A stretch of DNA of 64,000 nt from Rhodospirillales bacterium (lineage in GTDB: Bacteria > Pseudomonadota > Alphaproteobacteria > Rhodospirillales > Casp-alpha2): contig JAEPQO010000004.1 of assembly GCA_017640505.1 (NCBI GenBank), positions 124,001 to 188,000 of the forward strand, read 5' to 3'. The notes under the pieces were generated by a model. It had not been told where the DNA came from. It worked only from the letters and a program-made list of their open reading frames with translations, and ran no database searches. This document shows, piece by piece, positions 63,285 to 64,000 of this stretch (position 1 is its first letter; every line of letters begins with the position of its first letter). Position numbers and translations under genes: made by a program.

Positions 63285-63637
63285 AGCCCGGCACCCGCCT
63301 GATAAAGACCGATCACGGCGCGGAACCCCATCACCAGAATGACGAGACACAACACCGCCATGATCAGATGCGTCGCTTTCGGACTCAGCCCCGTCATTTC
63401 GTTCAGAATGGTGCGCACGCCGATCGGGGCATGCACCGCAACGGCAACGATAAAGACGGCATAGAACACGAACCAGACCGCGTTACCGGACACGCGCGTG
63501 ATGATCTCGGCTGCGCTGAGGCCGTCCTGCACCGCATAGATAATCATGCCCAGATGCACGAGAACGCAAAGGCCCAAGACGGCGGCACTTAGCCGCTGCC
63601 ACACCCAGAGCCTGGTTTCCACGCGTGCACTTGCCAT
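63281..63637 (-). CDS. Succinate dehydrogenase-type membrane anchor
   Basis: A 118-aa anchor subunit with three hydrophobic segments. WVWQRLSAAVLGLCVLVHLG and VAVHAPIGVRTIL carry the candidate haem-ligating histidines. Its ATG shares one base with the Fe-S subunit stop (TGATG). Start chosen at 63637; the frame is open to 63733 inside the Fe-S gene. Confidence 0.82.
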   Translation of the reverse strand: MASARVETRLWVWQRLSAAVLGLCVLVHLGMIIYAVQDGLSAAEIITRVSGNAVWFVFYAVFIVAVAVHAPIGVRTILNEMTGLSPKATHLIMAVLCLVILVMGFRAVIGLYQAGAGL

Positions 63638-64000
63638 CAGTCGCTCCCGCCGAGCAGCCCCTTGAACGCCGCCTTCGCGGTTTCCCGTTTGAGACCGGCA
63701 ATGGAATGGGTGGGGCTCAGGTGTTTCGGGCAATGCTCGACGCAGCCCTGCTGCGAGTGGCAGGCATGACAGCCGGCGTCACCGGCGACCGCGGCGAGAC
63801 GCACATCGTTGCCGCCATCGCGCTCATCATTGACCAGCGTCCAGGCGCGGTTGAGCGCCGCGGGACCGAGGTAATCCTTGTTCCAGTCGACGACATCGCA
63901 GGCCGCGTAGCAGACGCCGCAGCCGATACACTCGATCCCCGCAGAGGCCTGCTTTCGCTTTTTGTCATCCGGTGTGATGAAGTCGAAATCGTCATGACGG
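63637..64000 (-). CDS. Fe-S subunit of Frd/Sdh-like complex, 5-prime end beyond window
   Basis: The C-terminal 120 residues of an FrdB/SdhB-like Fe-S protein; the gene starts outside the window. Visible cluster motifs are IECIGCGVCYAACD (4Fe-4S, C-x2-C-x2-C-x3-C) and CHACHSQQGCVEHCPK, which supplies the other cluster ligands. The N-terminal 2Fe-2S part is not in view. First gene of the five-gene operon as far as visible. Confidence 0.85.
   Translation of the reverse strand, partial: RHDDFDFITPDDKKRKQASAGIECIGCGVCYAACDVVDWNKDYLGPAALNRAWTLVNDERDGGNDVRLAAVAGDAGCHACHSQQGCVEHCPKHLSPTHSIAGLKRETAKAAFKGLLGGSD

Noticed and set aside
63717-63995. 92-aa minus-strand frame at the window end
   Set aside because: Out of frame with the Fe-S subunit, whose cluster cysteines define the true frame.

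Overview
The window is high-GC, densely packed DNA from an alphaproteobacterium, most likely a free-living Rhodospirillales-type organism. Pointers are the complete System I cytochrome c maturation set in the order ccmA to ccmI, abundant ABC uptake of organic solutes, LysE exporters, an XRE-cupin regulator next to a GcvT-type FAD dehydrogenase, and many long antisense shadow ORFs. The taxonomic call is an inference from gene content. I saw no rRNA, tRNA, CRISPR array, insertion sequence or prophage.

Layout. 1-2 kb: a QueG-like Fe-S protein carrying an in-frame 27-bp tandem repeat, then a beta-propeller lipoprotein of lower GC. 2.1-6 kb: dapF-mtaB-ftsY-EamA, tightly coupled. 6.4-13.5 kb (minus): a seven-gene unit starting with ydbH-ynbE-ydbL (intermembrane phospholipid transport) and running into a 67-aa protein, an amidase, an orphan MlaF-like ATPase without its switch histidine, and a D-cysteine desulfhydrase-like enzyme. 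13.6-18.4 kb: DUF924, a lipoprotein, DUF2141, a small protein, NUDIX, and a chemoreceptor-like protein whose signalling tip has decayed. 18.4-27.3 kb (minus): lysE-pgk, then ccmABCDEFGHI. 27.3-27.45 kb: a candidate small RNA with C-rich loops ending in an intrinsic terminator. 27.5-35.9 kb (minus): acyl-CoA synthetase, livGHMKF and a PaaK-like ligase, a carboxylate uptake and CoA-activation operon. 36-44 kb: acnA, a two-fold repeated membrane protein, DUF1223, a ureohydrolase, an encapsulin-type ferritin without encapsulin, and an FG-GAP/ASPIC lipoprotein. 44-49.4 kb (minus): potD-A-B-C with an unusual proline-rich permease extension and two extra genes of unknown function. 49.7-57 kb: mmsA, DUF3500, alpha/beta hydrolase, LysE, XRE-cupin regulator and dimethylglycine/sarcosine dehydrogenase-like enzyme. 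57-60 kb: a degenerate-EAL protein behind a perfect CRP-type palindrome, facing a STAS protein and a histidine kinase. 60.5-64 kb (minus): a fumarate reductase/succinate dehydrogenase-like complex with a TSUP transporter gene inserted and with the covalent-FAD histidine replaced by cysteine. The Fe-S subunit runs off the window.

The most promising leads are the intermembrane lipid operon with its unusual ATPase, the Frd-TSUP operon, the candidate anti-Shine-Dalgarno-type small RNA, the Pot accessory genes, and the EAL/STAS/kinase cluster. Starts were moved inward where a good ribosome binding site and family length supported it; each case is explained in its entry.
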